A DNA stretch of 59,229 nt from Temperatibacter sp965603205. Its GTDB lineage: Bacteria; Pseudomonadota; Alphaproteobacteria; Sphingomonadales; Kordiimonadaceae. Position numbers and translations under genes: made by a program. The DNA lies in NCBI GenBank assembly GCA_965603205.1, contig CBFDCC010000014.1, positions 1-59,229 of the forward strand, in the 5' to 3' direction. The notes below the pieces were generated by a model. The model had not been told where the DNA came from, searched no databases, and saw nothing but the letters and a program-made list of their open reading frames with translations. This document shows positions 7,781-16,443 of this stretch, one piece after another. Numbering within the stretch: position 1 is the stretch's first letter; the number at the start of each line of letters is the position of its first letter.

Positions 7781-8698
7781 ATGATGTACGGTATAAAACT
7801 TATAAAAGATGCAGTAGTTGCGACTAGTTTAACAGCGCTTTTAATAGCAGGTGCAGGATATGCACAGGCAGATGATGGCGATGAAAAAAATAAAAAAATA
7901 GTCATTACTCAGGGAAAGAGTGCGCCCGTAGCTCGTGCAAAAAGTTCATCACGTTCTTCATCACGTTCTTCATCACGTTCTTCATCCTATAATACCAGCA
8001 CTAGTGATAGTGACGACGATAGAGATACCATCGTTGTTGACGGGGATGGTAACGAGCATCATGTTGGGCGTGACCGTAATGTTTTTCACTACGAATTATC
8101 CCAAAAAGACAAGACAAAAGCCGTTGCCGAGATAGAGCGTAGTTTAATCAAAGTTGAACGTAAGCTAGAAAACCTTGATGGGGATAATGATAAGGGCGGC
8201 CGTATTGCCCGTGCTGCGCTTGAAATGGCAAAGGCAAGCTTAGAGGCTGCTATGGAAGGTCTACAATCGGGTCATCATATGGTAGGCAATATGAGCATTG
8301 ATTTCGGTAATTTTGGCGCCACCATTCGTGAAAGTATGATTGAATCGCTAGAGGACCTGCGTGATAGCGAAGTTGAACTAGGCGAAATGGCAATAGAAAT
8401 TCAAGAGGAAATGATCGATGCCCGCGAGGAAATTAAAGAAGCATTAAGGGAAGTTCGTGAAAATAATGACGATGAAGATCTGAAAAGGCATAAGTTAAGA
8501 GCGTTAGAACGTGCTGAACGTAATATGGCGCGGATGGAAGAGCAAGAGCTTAGAAAGTTAAAACGTGCTGAGGAAGACATTAGGCGATCAAGAGTACGCC
8601 TTGAGGCAAAGTTAGAAGCCCGCGAAGCCAAAGAAAAGTATAAAAAGGCCAAAAAGGCTATGAAGGAAAGAATGAAAGCCAGAGAAAAAGATTCGTAA
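7781..8698 (+). CDS. Exported, highly charged coiled-coil protein of unknown function
   Basis: Not recognised. A Sec-type signal peptide (AVVATSLTALLIAGAGYAQA) is followed by a Ser/Arg repeat block (residues about 54-68), an Asp-rich segment (TSDSDDDRDTIVVDGDGNEHH) and then about 200 residues of Glu/Lys/Arg/Ala-rich sequence predicted to be long helix or coiled coil. There is no Cys pair or catalytic motif. An AAGGA lies 4-7 bases before two successive ATGs (7781 and 7784); either may start the protein. The next gene also encodes an exported, Lys/Asp-rich protein and could belong to the same unit. Periplasmic localisation is inferred. Confidence 0.75.
   Translation: MMYGIKLIKDAVVATSLTALLIAGAGYAQADDGDEKNKKIVITQGKSAPVARAKSSSRSSSRSSSRSSSYNTSTSDSDDDRDTIVVDGDGNEHHVGRDRNVFHYELSQKDKTKAVAEIERSLIKVERKLENLDGDNDKGGRIARAALEMAKASLEAAMEGLQSGHHMVGNMSIDFGNFGATIRESMIESLEDLRDSEVELGEMAIEIQEEMIDAREEIKEALREVRENNDDEDLKRHKLRALERAERNMARMEEQELRKLKRAEEDIRRSRVRLEAKLEAREAKEKYKKAKKAMKERMKAREKDS
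7945..7986 (+). repeat. 12-bp tandem repeat (TTCATCACGTTC x3.5) in coding sequence
   Basis: Three perfect copies and a partial fourth of TTCATCACGTTC encode the SSSR repeats of the preceding exported protein. Perfect identity suggests slippage-prone, variable copy number. Confidence 0.9.
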
Positions 8699-8782
8699 AT
8701 AGTCTTGAATATCTGTGGTATTATTATCATATACGTTAGGTGCTGCAACGATAGAATGCAGATAAATTAGGCGAGGGGTGAC

Positions 8783-8815
8783 ATGCAAAAAATAACAATA
8801 GCATGCACAAAATGA
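8783..8815 (+). CDS. Ten-codon upstream leader ORF with strong ribosome site
   Basis: ATG 8783 follows a GAGGGG Shine-Dalgarno sequence and opens a ten-codon frame (MQKITIACTK) ending in TGA at 8813-8815. That stop overlaps the ATG at 8812 (ATGA). The downstream start has no ribosome site of its own, so the leader probably delivers ribosomes to it by translational coupling. A -1 slip or a sequencing indel would be the alternatives. Confidence 0.45.
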   Translation: MQKITIACTK

Positions 8816-9513
8816 AGAAAAGCATGCGAGATAAATATAAAATACAACTAATTTTAGTTGCGCCACTGGCTCTGGCTATGAGCTTTAGTGCGGTTAATGC
8901 TCAAGCAAAAGAGAAATCCAGTTCTGTTACTGCTAAATTACCACCCTTTTCTATGGATAGTTTTGGTGCCGCAGTGCGTAACCTTAAAAATGCTAAACCT
9001 AAATCCAATAATGCAGCTATCGGCATTAAACTGTCGGCGCATGCTCATGACAGCAGTTGTTCAGCTGAGAGCCATGAATTTGATGCCATGATGCAAGCCT
9101 TGCAACACCGTATTGAGGCTGGCAAAAAATATGTAGTTGATAAAGCAGATCAAGATAAATTAAAGGTCATTATGCGCGAAAATTCAGCCTTAGAAGGTGC
9201 TTTGTCAAAAAGTAAGATTGAATGGCAAAAACAAGTATCAAGTAGTAATCTTGTCAAAGAGGATATTGCATTAAGACAAGAAAAACTAAATGATATTAAA
9301 GAATTATCAGATGATGCCGAAATTAATAGTATTCTAACCGACGTTGAAAATGCCCTTAAAGAAGCTCAAAATGCTTTAAAGGTTGATATGGGCAAGGTCG
9401 AGGCCGACGCCAAGGCTAAAACCATACTGGATAAAGCCGCCAAAGATAAGACCGCTAAAGATAAAACCGTTTGGCCAAAAAAGAAAACAGACGATAAAGA
9501 TACAGATAATTAA
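8812..9513 (+). CDS. Exported Lys/Asp-rich protein of unknown function
   Basis: Not recognised. The 233-residue product has an N-terminal signal peptide (IQLILVAPLALAMSFSAVNAQA), a middle section with a single HAHDSSCSAESHEFD segment holding two Cys and several His/Asp, then helical, coiled-coil-like sequence and a repetitive Lys/Asp tail (AAKDKTAKDKT). ATG 8803 is in the same frame, but ATG 8812 (MKKSMRDK) overlaps the stop of a well-initiated leader ORF and is preferred. It follows the similar exported protein at 7781-8698 in the same direction and ends three bases before the convergent amidohydrolase gene, with no terminator between. Confidence 0.7.
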   Translation: MKKSMRDKYKIQLILVAPLALAMSFSAVNAQAKEKSSSVTAKLPPFSMDSFGAAVRNLKNAKPKSNNAAIGIKLSAHAHDSSCSAESHEFDAMMQALQHRIEAGKKYVVDKADQDKLKVIMRENSALEGALSKSKIEWQKQVSSSNLVKEDIALRQEKLNDIKELSDDAEINSILTDVENALKEAQNALKVDMGKVEADAKAKTILDKAAKDKTAKDKTVWPKKKTDDKDTDN

Positions 9514-9516
9514 TCT

Positions 9517-11205
9517 TTATCCTTGATGAACGGTCTTGCCGCCCAGCAGGGTTCTGTTAATTTTGATATGCTTCAATTCATCAGGGTCGACCTTATGCGG
9601 GTCCTTTTCTAATAAAACAATATCAGCCAATTTTCCCGGCGTTAGCGACCCTTTAATATCTTCTTCAAAGGACGCGTAAGCGCCGTTCATTGTGCAAACC
9701 TGCATGGCTTCCTCAATCGTTAGGCGTTGGCTAGGTCCCCAAACGTCACCAGCAGCATCTTTGCGTGTTACTAGGCTTTGCAGCGCCATCATCGGCTCGA
9801 AAGGGCCTGGGGTAAAGTCAGAGGCTGGTGCTACTGGAATACCTGCGTCGATAAAGGATTTATGGGCGAACATATTTTCCATTTTTTCAGGACCATACTC
9901 ATGCCATTTCTCGCCGTGATAATGGGCATATGTGTAAAAGGGTGTAGGAATAACGCCTGTATCCTTAATGCGCTTAATCAGGGATGGATTAATCAGCGAA
10001 CAATGCTCAATACGGAAACGAGGGTTTTCACCTTTCCATCCTCTAAGAACGCGCTCATAAGCATTGAGAACCATATCAATGGTTACATCACCATTAGCGT
10101 GAATGCCGATCCGATAACCACGGGCAACGGCATCATCAACGGCTGCGTCAATCTCTTCTTGGCTCATCGTTAGAATGCCATAATCGTCAGCTCGGCCTTT
10201 GTAGGGGGTGCTCATGCGCATTGTGCGTTCGGACGCTGAACCATCAGCACCAAACTTAACAGCCCCAATGCTAAGCATATCATTACCGTAACCTGATTTC
10301 ATGCCAGCATCACTTAATGTGTGAAAAATTGATTTTGACGCACCAAAAGCTCGGCCACTAGGCATAAAGGAAACGCGACAGCTTAACTCTCCTGCGTGAT
10401 AAGCATCTTGGTATGAGGTCCAGTCCTCATGGGAACCATATGCATCAGTTGTCGAAGTCAGGCCGCTTGCAGCCATGCGTTTTGTCATCAATTTTGCATT
10501 TTCTTGATTTTCTCTACGTCCTGCTACGGGCCAAACGCCAACCTTATTAAAGGCGGCAATGGCTTTTTCAGCAATGCGGCCTGTAAATTCACCATCTTCG
10601 CGGTAGAATTTACCGCCAGAAGGGTCAGGCGTATCCATAGTGACACCTGATATTTCATAAGCCTTGCTGTTAACCACACCAGTGTGGCCACCGCGATGCT
10701 GTATAAAAATAGGATGTTCAGTGCTCACCGCATCTAGATCAGACTTTGATACGGGACGGCCTTCCTTAAATTTTGTGTCATCATACATGGTGCCAAGAAC
10801 CCAGTGGCCTTTAGGTGTTTTAGCTGCGCGCTCACGCAGGGCATTTTGCACTTCGGGAATCGTCTGAAATCCTACATTGGCACTTGTCGCTGCACTCGCC
10901 ATAAGTGGGTGGCTATGGCTATCTATAAATCCGGGGGTAACAGTCATGCCAGTGGCATCAATGATATCTGTACCAGATGAAGCTAGTTCTTTTATGTCGG
11001 TTATGCTGCCCACGGCAACAATATGTTTGCCGCGAATGGCAATAGCTTCAATGTTTTTATACAGAGGGTCCATGGTGTGATATGTACCGCCAAGAATAAT
11101 CGTATCGACAGTACCTAAATTGGCTTTTGCTAAAATTGCCGGTGCATATGCTGCAAGTCCCGCAGTGGCAACAGAATTTCTTAAAAAATTACGACGTGTC
11201 CACAT
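9517..11205 (-). CDS. Tat-exported metal-dependent amidohydrolase (YtcJ-like, amidohydrolase 3 family)
   Basis: A 562-residue enzyme with a twin-arginine signal (WTRRNFLRNSVATAGLAAYA) for export of the folded, metal-loaded protein. The amidohydrolase fold is shown by the N-terminal beta-sandwich, the metal-binding loop GFIDSHSHP after strand 1, the central HIGIHANGDVTID-like segment (YRIGIHANGD), RIEHCSLI, and the late Asp motif PASDFTPGPFEP, with the C-terminal sandwich strand GSLTPGKLADIVLLEKDP. Members hydrolyse amides or cyclic amides; the substrate cannot be told. A truncated, stop-containing paralogue lies just upstream (11381-11644), which points to an old tandem duplication. It is convergent with the exported protein gene ending at 9513. 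Confidence 0.88.
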   Translation of the reverse strand: MWTRRNFLRNSVATAGLAAYAPAILAKANLGTVDTIILGGTYHTMDPLYKNIEAIAIRGKHIVAVGSITDIKELASSGTDIIDATGMTVTPGFIDSHSHPLMASAATSANVGFQTIPEVQNALRERAAKTPKGHWVLGTMYDDTKFKEGRPVSKSDLDAVSTEHPIFIQHRGGHTGVVNSKAYEISGVTMDTPDPSGGKFYREDGEFTGRIAEKAIAAFNKVGVWPVAGRRENQENAKLMTKRMAASGLTSTTDAYGSHEDWTSYQDAYHAGELSCRVSFMPSGRAFGASKSIFHTLSDAGMKSGYGNDMLSIGAVKFGADGSASERTMRMSTPYKGRADDYGILTMSQEEIDAAVDDAVARGYRIGIHANGDVTIDMVLNAYERVLRGWKGENPRFRIEHCSLINPSLIKRIKDTGVIPTPFYTYAHYHGEKWHEYGPEKMENMFAHKSFIDAGIPVAPASDFTPGPFEPMMALQSLVTRKDAAGDVWGPSQRLTIEEAMQVCTMNGAYASFEEDIKGSLTPGKLADIVLLEKDPHKVDPDELKHIKINRTLLGGKTVHQG

Positions 11206-11380
11206 AATATAACCCTCCCTTTATGTATTTCATGTAACGCTACAATGAAAAAAAGGATAAGTCTAATGTTGTAGATTTTACTACATGCGCTTTGGGGTGC
11301 TTATGTCGTAAATTCAGGGGTGTTTTCTTAAGGTGTTAAGGTTTATTTTTCAAAATGTAGTTGCCAAGTTTATTGCAAGC

Positions 11381-11644
11381 CTAGATACAATTTGCGTCAA
11401 TAACTTTGGTGTTTAGTGTAGCCCAGTCCTTGATGTCGTTAATGGTACCAACAGCAACGATATGCTTGCCACGGATAGCGAGTGCTTTAGGAGCGTTATA
11501 TCCTAAGTGCGTTGTGTCTCATTTGCCTTGAAAGATTACCGTATCTATATTGTCTAATTTAGATGTTACCATTAGAGGTAGTGCATAAATTGATAAACCT
11601 GCCATGGCAGCTGACGATTGTAAAAAATAACGACGTGTCCACAT
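11381..11644 (-). pseudogene. Broken paralogue of the neighbouring Tat amidohydrolase
   Basis: An ATG at 11644 begins MWTRRYFLQSSAAMAGLSIY, a close match to the signal peptide of the intact gene at 9517-11205, and continues through LDNIDTVIFQGK to an in-frame TGA at 11519-11521. The same frame then continues with NAPKALAIRGKHIVAVGTI, matching NIEAIAIRGKHIVAVGSI of the intact enzyme, until TAG at 11381-11383. Spacing is conserved, so a substitution created the first stop. Everything after about residue 88, including the metal-binding HSH motif, is missing. This is a remnant of a tandem duplicate. Confidence 0.85.
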
Positions 11645-11906
11645 GTTAGGCCTCTCCCTGCACATGTTTATGTAGAGTTCTATTGAAAGTGTAGGAGAGT
11701 ATATATTGTCAATTTGGCGTATCATATGCAATGGCTCAGGTTAGAGAATGCTACATAAGTTTCCTTTTGCAATGTTATTATAATGAATCAACTAGACGAG
11801 CATTGATCTTCATGGTATTTGCGCAATAAATATATGTATTTTTACTAGCATTTGTGAGTGACATTCACTAGGTTAACAACTGCTTTTAGGCCGCGTGGAG
11901 TTTTTT

Positions 11907-13214
11907 ATGCCGAACACAGAATTTGAGACAGTTAATATCGCTATAGCTGGGCTTGGCACCGTAGGTGTTGGGGTTGCAAAAATTATACTGCAGAATGGCG
12001 AAATGATTGCTCAGCGGACGGGGCGTATGCCCGTTATCACTGCCGTTTCCGCACGCACAAAAGATAAAGACCGTGGTGTTGATTTGTCCGGTATGACTTG
12101 GGTGGATAATGCTACGGGTTTAGCAGCACTTGATAATGTTGACCTAGTCGTTGAACTTATTGGTGGCAGTGAAGGCACCGCACTTGATTTGGCACGGGAC
12201 ACACTTGAGCGTGGTAAAGGTTTTGTAACAGCCAATAAGGCGCTAATTGCTATCCACGGCGCAGAGCTAGCGGCTCTTGCCGAAGCAAACAATGCACCCC
12301 TATATTTTGAAGCTGCTGTTGCTGGCGGCATTCCAATTTTAAAGGCTATTCGTGAAGGCCTTGCAGGTAATAATATATCTACCGTTCAAGGTATTTTAAA
12401 TGGCACCTGTAATTATATCTTAACGCGGATGGAAAAAGAGGGCTTGCCTTTTGATGACGTGCTGGCCGACGCTCAACGTCTTGGCTACGCTGAGGCTGAT
12501 CCAACCTTTGATGTGGACGGTATTGACACGGCCCATAAAACAGCAATTCTCGCTGCATTAGCATTTGGCGTAAAGCCAGATTTTAATGCCATAGACTGCG
12601 AGGGTATTCGCTCAATCGCCCCCGTGGATATTGACTACGCTAAAGAGCTTGGTTTTCGCATCAAGCTATTGGGTGTGGCCGTTAAAACACAAGAGGGTAT
12701 TGAGCAACATGTACATCCAGCAATGGTACCGCTATCGGAGGCTTTAGCAGGCGTCCATATGGCAACTAATGCTGTTCTTGTTGGTGGCGACTATGTTGGA
12801 GAAACCGTATATATCGGCGCAGGCGCAGGCGAAGGTCCCACAGCCAGTGCTGTTGTTGGTGATATATCGGATATCCTATCAGGTGCTAACCGACCTGCCT
12901 TTGGCGTGCCAAGCGATAAACTAATGGCGTTAAAGTCACTGCCGTCCCAGAAACATCAGGGTGCTTATTATATCCGACTAAGGGTAGAAGATGAGCCAGG
13001 TGTTATGGCAGATATTACAACAACAATGCGTGATCATGATGTCTCTATGGAGAGTATCCTGCAGCGCGGTGCCGCCGATGGTGGTGGTGTTTATATTGTT
13101 ATGACTACACATGAAACCAGTAATCAAATTATTGATAATACTCTACAAACAATAGCAGCTATGGATCATGTTCTTGATGCGCCAGTGTTGCTTAGAATTG
13201 AAACTGTTAAATAG
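11907..13214 (+). CDS. hom: Homoserine dehydrogenase
   Basis: NAD(P)-dependent reduction of aspartate semialdehyde to homoserine, the branch to threonine and methionine. At about 435 residues it has the N-terminal Rossmann motif GLGTVGVGVAKI, the catalytic-domain core AAVAGGIPILKAIREGLAGN with NGTCNYILTRM, the GIDTAHKTAILA segment, and a C-terminal ACT regulatory domain (YYIRLRVEDEPGVMADIT). I place the start at ATG 11907, which has TGGAG about 6 bases upstream; the in-frame GTG at 11895 overlaps that site. glpX and recJ follow closely on the same strand, a common alphaproteobacterial arrangement. Confidence 0.97.
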   Translation: MPNTEFETVNIAIAGLGTVGVGVAKIILQNGEMIAQRTGRMPVITAVSARTKDKDRGVDLSGMTWVDNATGLAALDNVDLVVELIGGSEGTALDLARDTLERGKGFVTANKALIAIHGAELAALAEANNAPLYFEAAVAGGIPILKAIREGLAGNNISTVQGILNGTCNYILTRMEKEGLPFDDVLADAQRLGYAEADPTFDVDGIDTAHKTAILAALAFGVKPDFNAIDCEGIRSIAPVDIDYAKELGFRIKLLGVAVKTQEGIEQHVHPAMVPLSEALAGVHMATNAVLVGGDYVGETVYIGAGAGEGPTASAVVGDISDILSGANRPAFGVPSDKLMALKSLPSQKHQGAYYIRLRVEDEPGVMADITTTMRDHDVSMESILQRGAADGGGVYIVMTTHETSNQIIDNTLQTIAAMDHVLDAPVLLRIETVK

Positions 13215-13231
13215 AATAGGAATCTTGCCCA

Positions 13232-14182
13232 ATGTCCTCTGATGATTTAGAGCGCGACTTAGTAATGGAATTTGTACGAGTCACTGAAAAGGCAGCTTTG
13301 TCTTGCTACAGTGAAATCGGACGCGGTGATGAAAAGGCAGCAGATGCTGCTGCTGTTAAAGGCATGCGCGAAGCGCTAAATGTACTACCAATTGACGGCG
13401 TTGTTGTTATTGGTGAAGGCGAACGTGATGAAGCACCTATGCTATTCATTGGTGAAGAGGTAGGCTCTGGTGGTCAAGGCGTTGATCTAGCGATGGACCC
13501 ACTTGAGGGTACAACAATTTGTGCTAAAAATATGCCAAACTCACTTGCTGTTATCGCAGCAACACCAAAAGGCGGCATGTTGAATGCGCCTGACGTATAT
13601 ATGGACAAAATCGCCGTTGGTGGTGGATTGCCTGATGGTGTGATTGATCTAGATAAAAGCCCAACAGAAAATGCTATGGCTGTTGCGGCTGCTAAGGGTA
13701 AGGATGTGAAGGATGTATGTGTATGTGTACTTGATCGTCCTCGTCACGCTGAGCTGATTAAAGAGCTGCGCGGCATTGGTTGCCCTATCAAGCTTATTGG
13801 CGACGGTGATGTTGCTGGTGTGATTGCTACAACAAAAGCAAGCACCATGGTTGATATGTATATAGGTTCAGGTGGTGCACCAGAAGGTGTTCTCGCCGCT
13901 GCTGCACTTCGTTGTATCGGTGGTCAGTTCCAAGGTCGCTTGGTATTCCGCAACGATGATGAGCGTGCACGCGCTAAGAAATGGGGCATTACAGACCTAA
14001 ACCGTAAATATTGTCTTGAAGAGCTAGTAAGCAAAGAAGTTATCTTCGTAGCAACTGGTGTAACGGATGGTGACATGGTTGAAGGCGTTCACAAAACGGC
14101 TACTGGGTTCACGACTGAAACATTAGCACTGCGTTCATCGTCAAAGACCGTACGTTATGTAAAAGGACACCATGTTGCCTAG
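13232..14182 (+). CDS. glpX: Class II fructose-1,6-bisphosphatase GlpX
   Basis: Dephosphorylates fructose-1,6-bisphosphate for gluconeogenesis in the cytoplasm. Its 316 residues show the phosphatase metal-site motif MDPLEGTT and the GEGERDEAPMLFIGEEVG segment typical of the GlpX family, plus the C-terminal IFVATGVTDGDMVEGV motif. It starts 17 bases after hom and its 3' end overlaps recJ by 11 bases, so hom-glpX-recJ probably form one operon. Confidence 0.97.
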   Translation: MSSDDLERDLVMEFVRVTEKAALSCYSEIGRGDEKAADAAAVKGMREALNVLPIDGVVVIGEGERDEAPMLFIGEEVGSGGQGVDLAMDPLEGTTICAKNMPNSLAVIAATPKGGMLNAPDVYMDKIAVGGGLPDGVIDLDKSPTENAMAVAAAKGKDVKDVCVCVLDRPRHAELIKELRGIGCPIKLIGDGDVAGVIATTKASTMVDMYIGSGGAPEGVLAAAALRCIGGQFQGRLVFRNDDERARAKKWGITDLNRKYCLEELVSKEVIFVATGVTDGDMVEGVHKTATGFTTETLALRSSSKTVRYVKGHHVA

Positions 14183-16001
14183 CAGCATACATGATAAAGA
14201 TACTGGTGCGGCGGATCCTTTTCTTGGGGTCCGCCGTTCTGCTTTGGGGCAAATGTGGGTCGAACGCCCCTATGTACCGCGCATTGCAGGTGCAATCGCT
14301 GAAAAATTAGACGTTTCAAGTATTGTTGGTCAGCTTATCGCTGCACGTGGTATTGACCTTGACGGCGCGGCTAGTTTCTTTGATCCTTCTATTCGCGATA
14401 GTTTGCCCAATCCTGATGAATTTAAAGATATGGATAAGGCTGTTGAGCGAATCGTCGCTGCTATTACCAAGGGTGAGAAAATTGCGATCTTTGGTGACTA
14501 TGATGTCGATGGTGCTACGTCCTCGTCCGTGTTGTCGCGGTTTTTCTCTAGCCTTGGTGTAGCCTGTAAAATTTACATTCCTGATCGCAATATCGAAGGT
14601 TACGGCCCTAACACAAACGCGTTGCTATCACTGCACCGTGATGGTGCGGCTTTGGTGATCACTGTGGATTGCGGTACCTTGTCGTATGGGCCGCTAGAAG
14701 ATGCTTTTAATGCAGGACTAGATGTTATTGTCGTTGACCATCATAAGGCGGAGACCACACTACCGAAGGCCGTCGCTGTCGTTAATCCTAATAGATTAGA
14801 TGAAAGCGGTGAATATGGGCAACTCGCCGCCGTTGGCGTAGCTTTCATAGTTGCTGTTGGTGTTAACCGCGCATTGCGTGAGAGTGGCTGGTATGAGCGA
14901 ACAGGCCGCAGTGCGCCAGATTTATTGTCATTATTAGACTTGGTTGCACTGGGTACTGTATGTGATGTTGTGCCACTTACAGGCGTTAACAGAGCTTTTG
15001 TGTCCCAAGGGCTGAAAGTGATGGCTAAGCGCGGCAATGTAGGTCTGACGGCCCTAGCTGATGTTGGGCGCGTGAATGAGGCGCCAACAACCTATCATGC
15101 TGGTTTTGTACTAGGGCCACGGGTTAATGCCGGTGGCCGTGTGGGTGAGGCCCCTCTTGGGTCACGTTTACTCACCTGTGATGATTATAGCGATGCCTGC
15201 GTTATGGCAGGGCAGTTGGATAGCTATAACGCTGATCGTCGTGAGATCGAGGCTGGCGTGCAAGAAGAGGCTATGAGCCTGATGAATAAGCATTTTGGCC
15301 CTGATGGCGGACCAGAGACAATGGTTTTTGCCGTTGGTAAAGGTTGGCATGCAGGGGTAATAGGCATTGTTGCCAGTCGGTTAAAAGATAAATATCAACG
15401 CCCAACATTTGTACTGACTATTGAAGATGGTATTGCTAAGGCTTCAGGGCGGTCTATCAGTGGTGTTGATCTGGGTGCCGCAGTGATTGAAGCGCAAGCT
15501 AAGGGTATATTACTCAAAGGTGGTGGTCACGCCATGGCAGCGGGCCTAAGTGTGGCTGAGGACCGTATAGAGGAGCTTGAGGCCTTTTTAAGTGATCATA
15601 TGCGTGACGCCGTTAAAAAAGCCTCTGCAAGTCGTGCGCTTAAGTTAGACGGGGCGATCTCACTCATGGGCTGTACGGTTGATCTAATTGATGAAATTAA
15701 CCAAGCAGGTCCTTTTGGAACAGGTAATGCGGCACCACGATTTGTGATTCCTGATATTACGCTCATAAAGGTCGATGTGGTAGGACAGAATCACTTGCGT
15801 TGCATTTTTAAGGGTAAAGACGGATCGTCGATGAAAATAATGGCTTTTAGGGCAATTGGAGAGCCGTTAGGTAATGCGCTTGAGAAATCTATAGGTAAGC
15901 GTTTTCATGTAGCTGGAAAATTGAAAAAAGACGACTGGGGCGGGACTTCTAAGGTGGAAATGACCATGGATGATTGCTCTATAATTACATCTGTTGCGTA
16001 A
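14172..16001 (+). CDS. recJ: Single-stranded-DNA-specific exonuclease RecJ
   Basis: A 5'-to-3' exonuclease acting in mismatch and recombinational repair. Its 609 residues carry the DHH phosphoesterase motifs: FGDYDVDGATSSS (motif I), ITVDCGT (motif II), the signature VVDHHKA (motif III) and DLVALGTVCDVVPL (motif IV), followed by the DHHA1 domain with GRSISGVDLGAAV and GGGHAMAAGL, and a C-terminal OB-fold. The ATG overlaps the end of glpX by 11 bases. Confidence 0.97.
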   Translation: MLPSSIHDKDTGAADPFLGVRRSALGQMWVERPYVPRIAGAIAEKLDVSSIVGQLIAARGIDLDGAASFFDPSIRDSLPNPDEFKDMDKAVERIVAAITKGEKIAIFGDYDVDGATSSSVLSRFFSSLGVACKIYIPDRNIEGYGPNTNALLSLHRDGAALVITVDCGTLSYGPLEDAFNAGLDVIVVDHHKAETTLPKAVAVVNPNRLDESGEYGQLAAVGVAFIVAVGVNRALRESGWYERTGRSAPDLLSLLDLVALGTVCDVVPLTGVNRAFVSQGLKVMAKRGNVGLTALADVGRVNEAPTTYHAGFVLGPRVNAGGRVGEAPLGSRLLTCDDYSDACVMAGQLDSYNADRREIEAGVQEEAMSLMNKHFGPDGGPETMVFAVGKGWHAGVIGIVASRLKDKYQRPTFVLTIEDGIAKASGRSISGVDLGAAVIEAQAKGILLKGGGHAMAAGLSVAEDRIEELEAFLSDHMRDAVKKASASRALKLDGAISLMGCTVDLIDEINQAGPFGTGNAAPRFVIPDITLIKVDVVGQNHLRCIFKGKDGSSMKIMAFRAIGEPLGNALEKSIGKRFHVAGKLKKDDWGGTSKVEMTMDDCSIITSVA

Positions 16002-16037
16002 TAAAATGAAATAATCACATTATTTTGTAAAAAGATG

Positions 16038-16066
16038 TTGACCAACAGCGGGGGGAAGGCTATCTA
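16038..16066 (+). promoter_or_regulatory. Putative sigma-70 promoter of the tRNA-Glu pair
   Basis: TTGACC (16038-16043), a 17-base spacer and TATCTA (16061-16066) lie 35 bases before the first tRNA. The bases after the -10 box are G+C-rich (GGCCCCCG), as in stringently controlled stable-RNA promoters. Confidence 0.6.
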
Positions 16067-16100
16067 GGCCCCCGTTCAGAGTATGAACGAGCTTAAAAAT

Positions 16101-16176
16101 GGTCCCTTCGTCTAGTGGCCTAGGACGCTGCCCTTTCACGGCGGAAACACGGGTTCGAGTCCCGTAGGGATCACCA
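16101..16176 (+). tRNA. tRNA-Glu (anticodon TTC), copy 1
   Basis: A complete 76-nt cloverleaf: acceptor GGTCCCT pairs with AGGGATC, the D-arm is TCTAGTGGCCTAGGA, the anticodon stem CTGCC/GGCGG encloses CTTTCAC with anticodon TTC at 16135-16137, the T-arm is CGGGTTCGAGTCCCG, and the encoded ACCA end is at 16173-16176. It is identical to copy 2 at 16207-16282. Flanks 16090-16102 and 16174-16186 are inverted repeats with one mismatch, so the precursor may have an extended acceptor stem. Confidence 0.98.
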
Positions 16177-16206
16177 TCTTTAAGCTTGGTCATAATATAA
16201 GAAAAT

Positions 16207-16282
16207 GGTCCCTTCGTCTAGTGGCCTAGGACGCTGCCCTTTCACGGCGGAAACACGGGTTCGAGTCCCGTAGGGATCACCA
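16207..16282 (+). tRNA. tRNA-Glu (anticodon TTC), copy 2
   Basis: Identical over all 76 bases to copy 1, 30 bases downstream, with CCA encoded. The flanks 16197-16208 (ATAAGAAAATGG) and 16280-16291 (CCATTTTCTTAT) are a perfect 12-bp inverted repeat that includes the first two tRNA bases and the CCA end. The flanking sequence differs from that of copy 1 but has the same symmetry. Confidence 0.98.
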
Positions 16283-16443
16283 TTTTCTTATAAAAAGCAT
16301 AGCTTTAAAGTATTTACTAATTAAAATTTAATATTTTACAAATTTATAGATTATATACATATTTGTTGTGATCATATTTATTGACGAATGATATTGCAAA
16401 GAGTATCAAATATTAACTTGTTAATATATTGGGAATTAAATTC

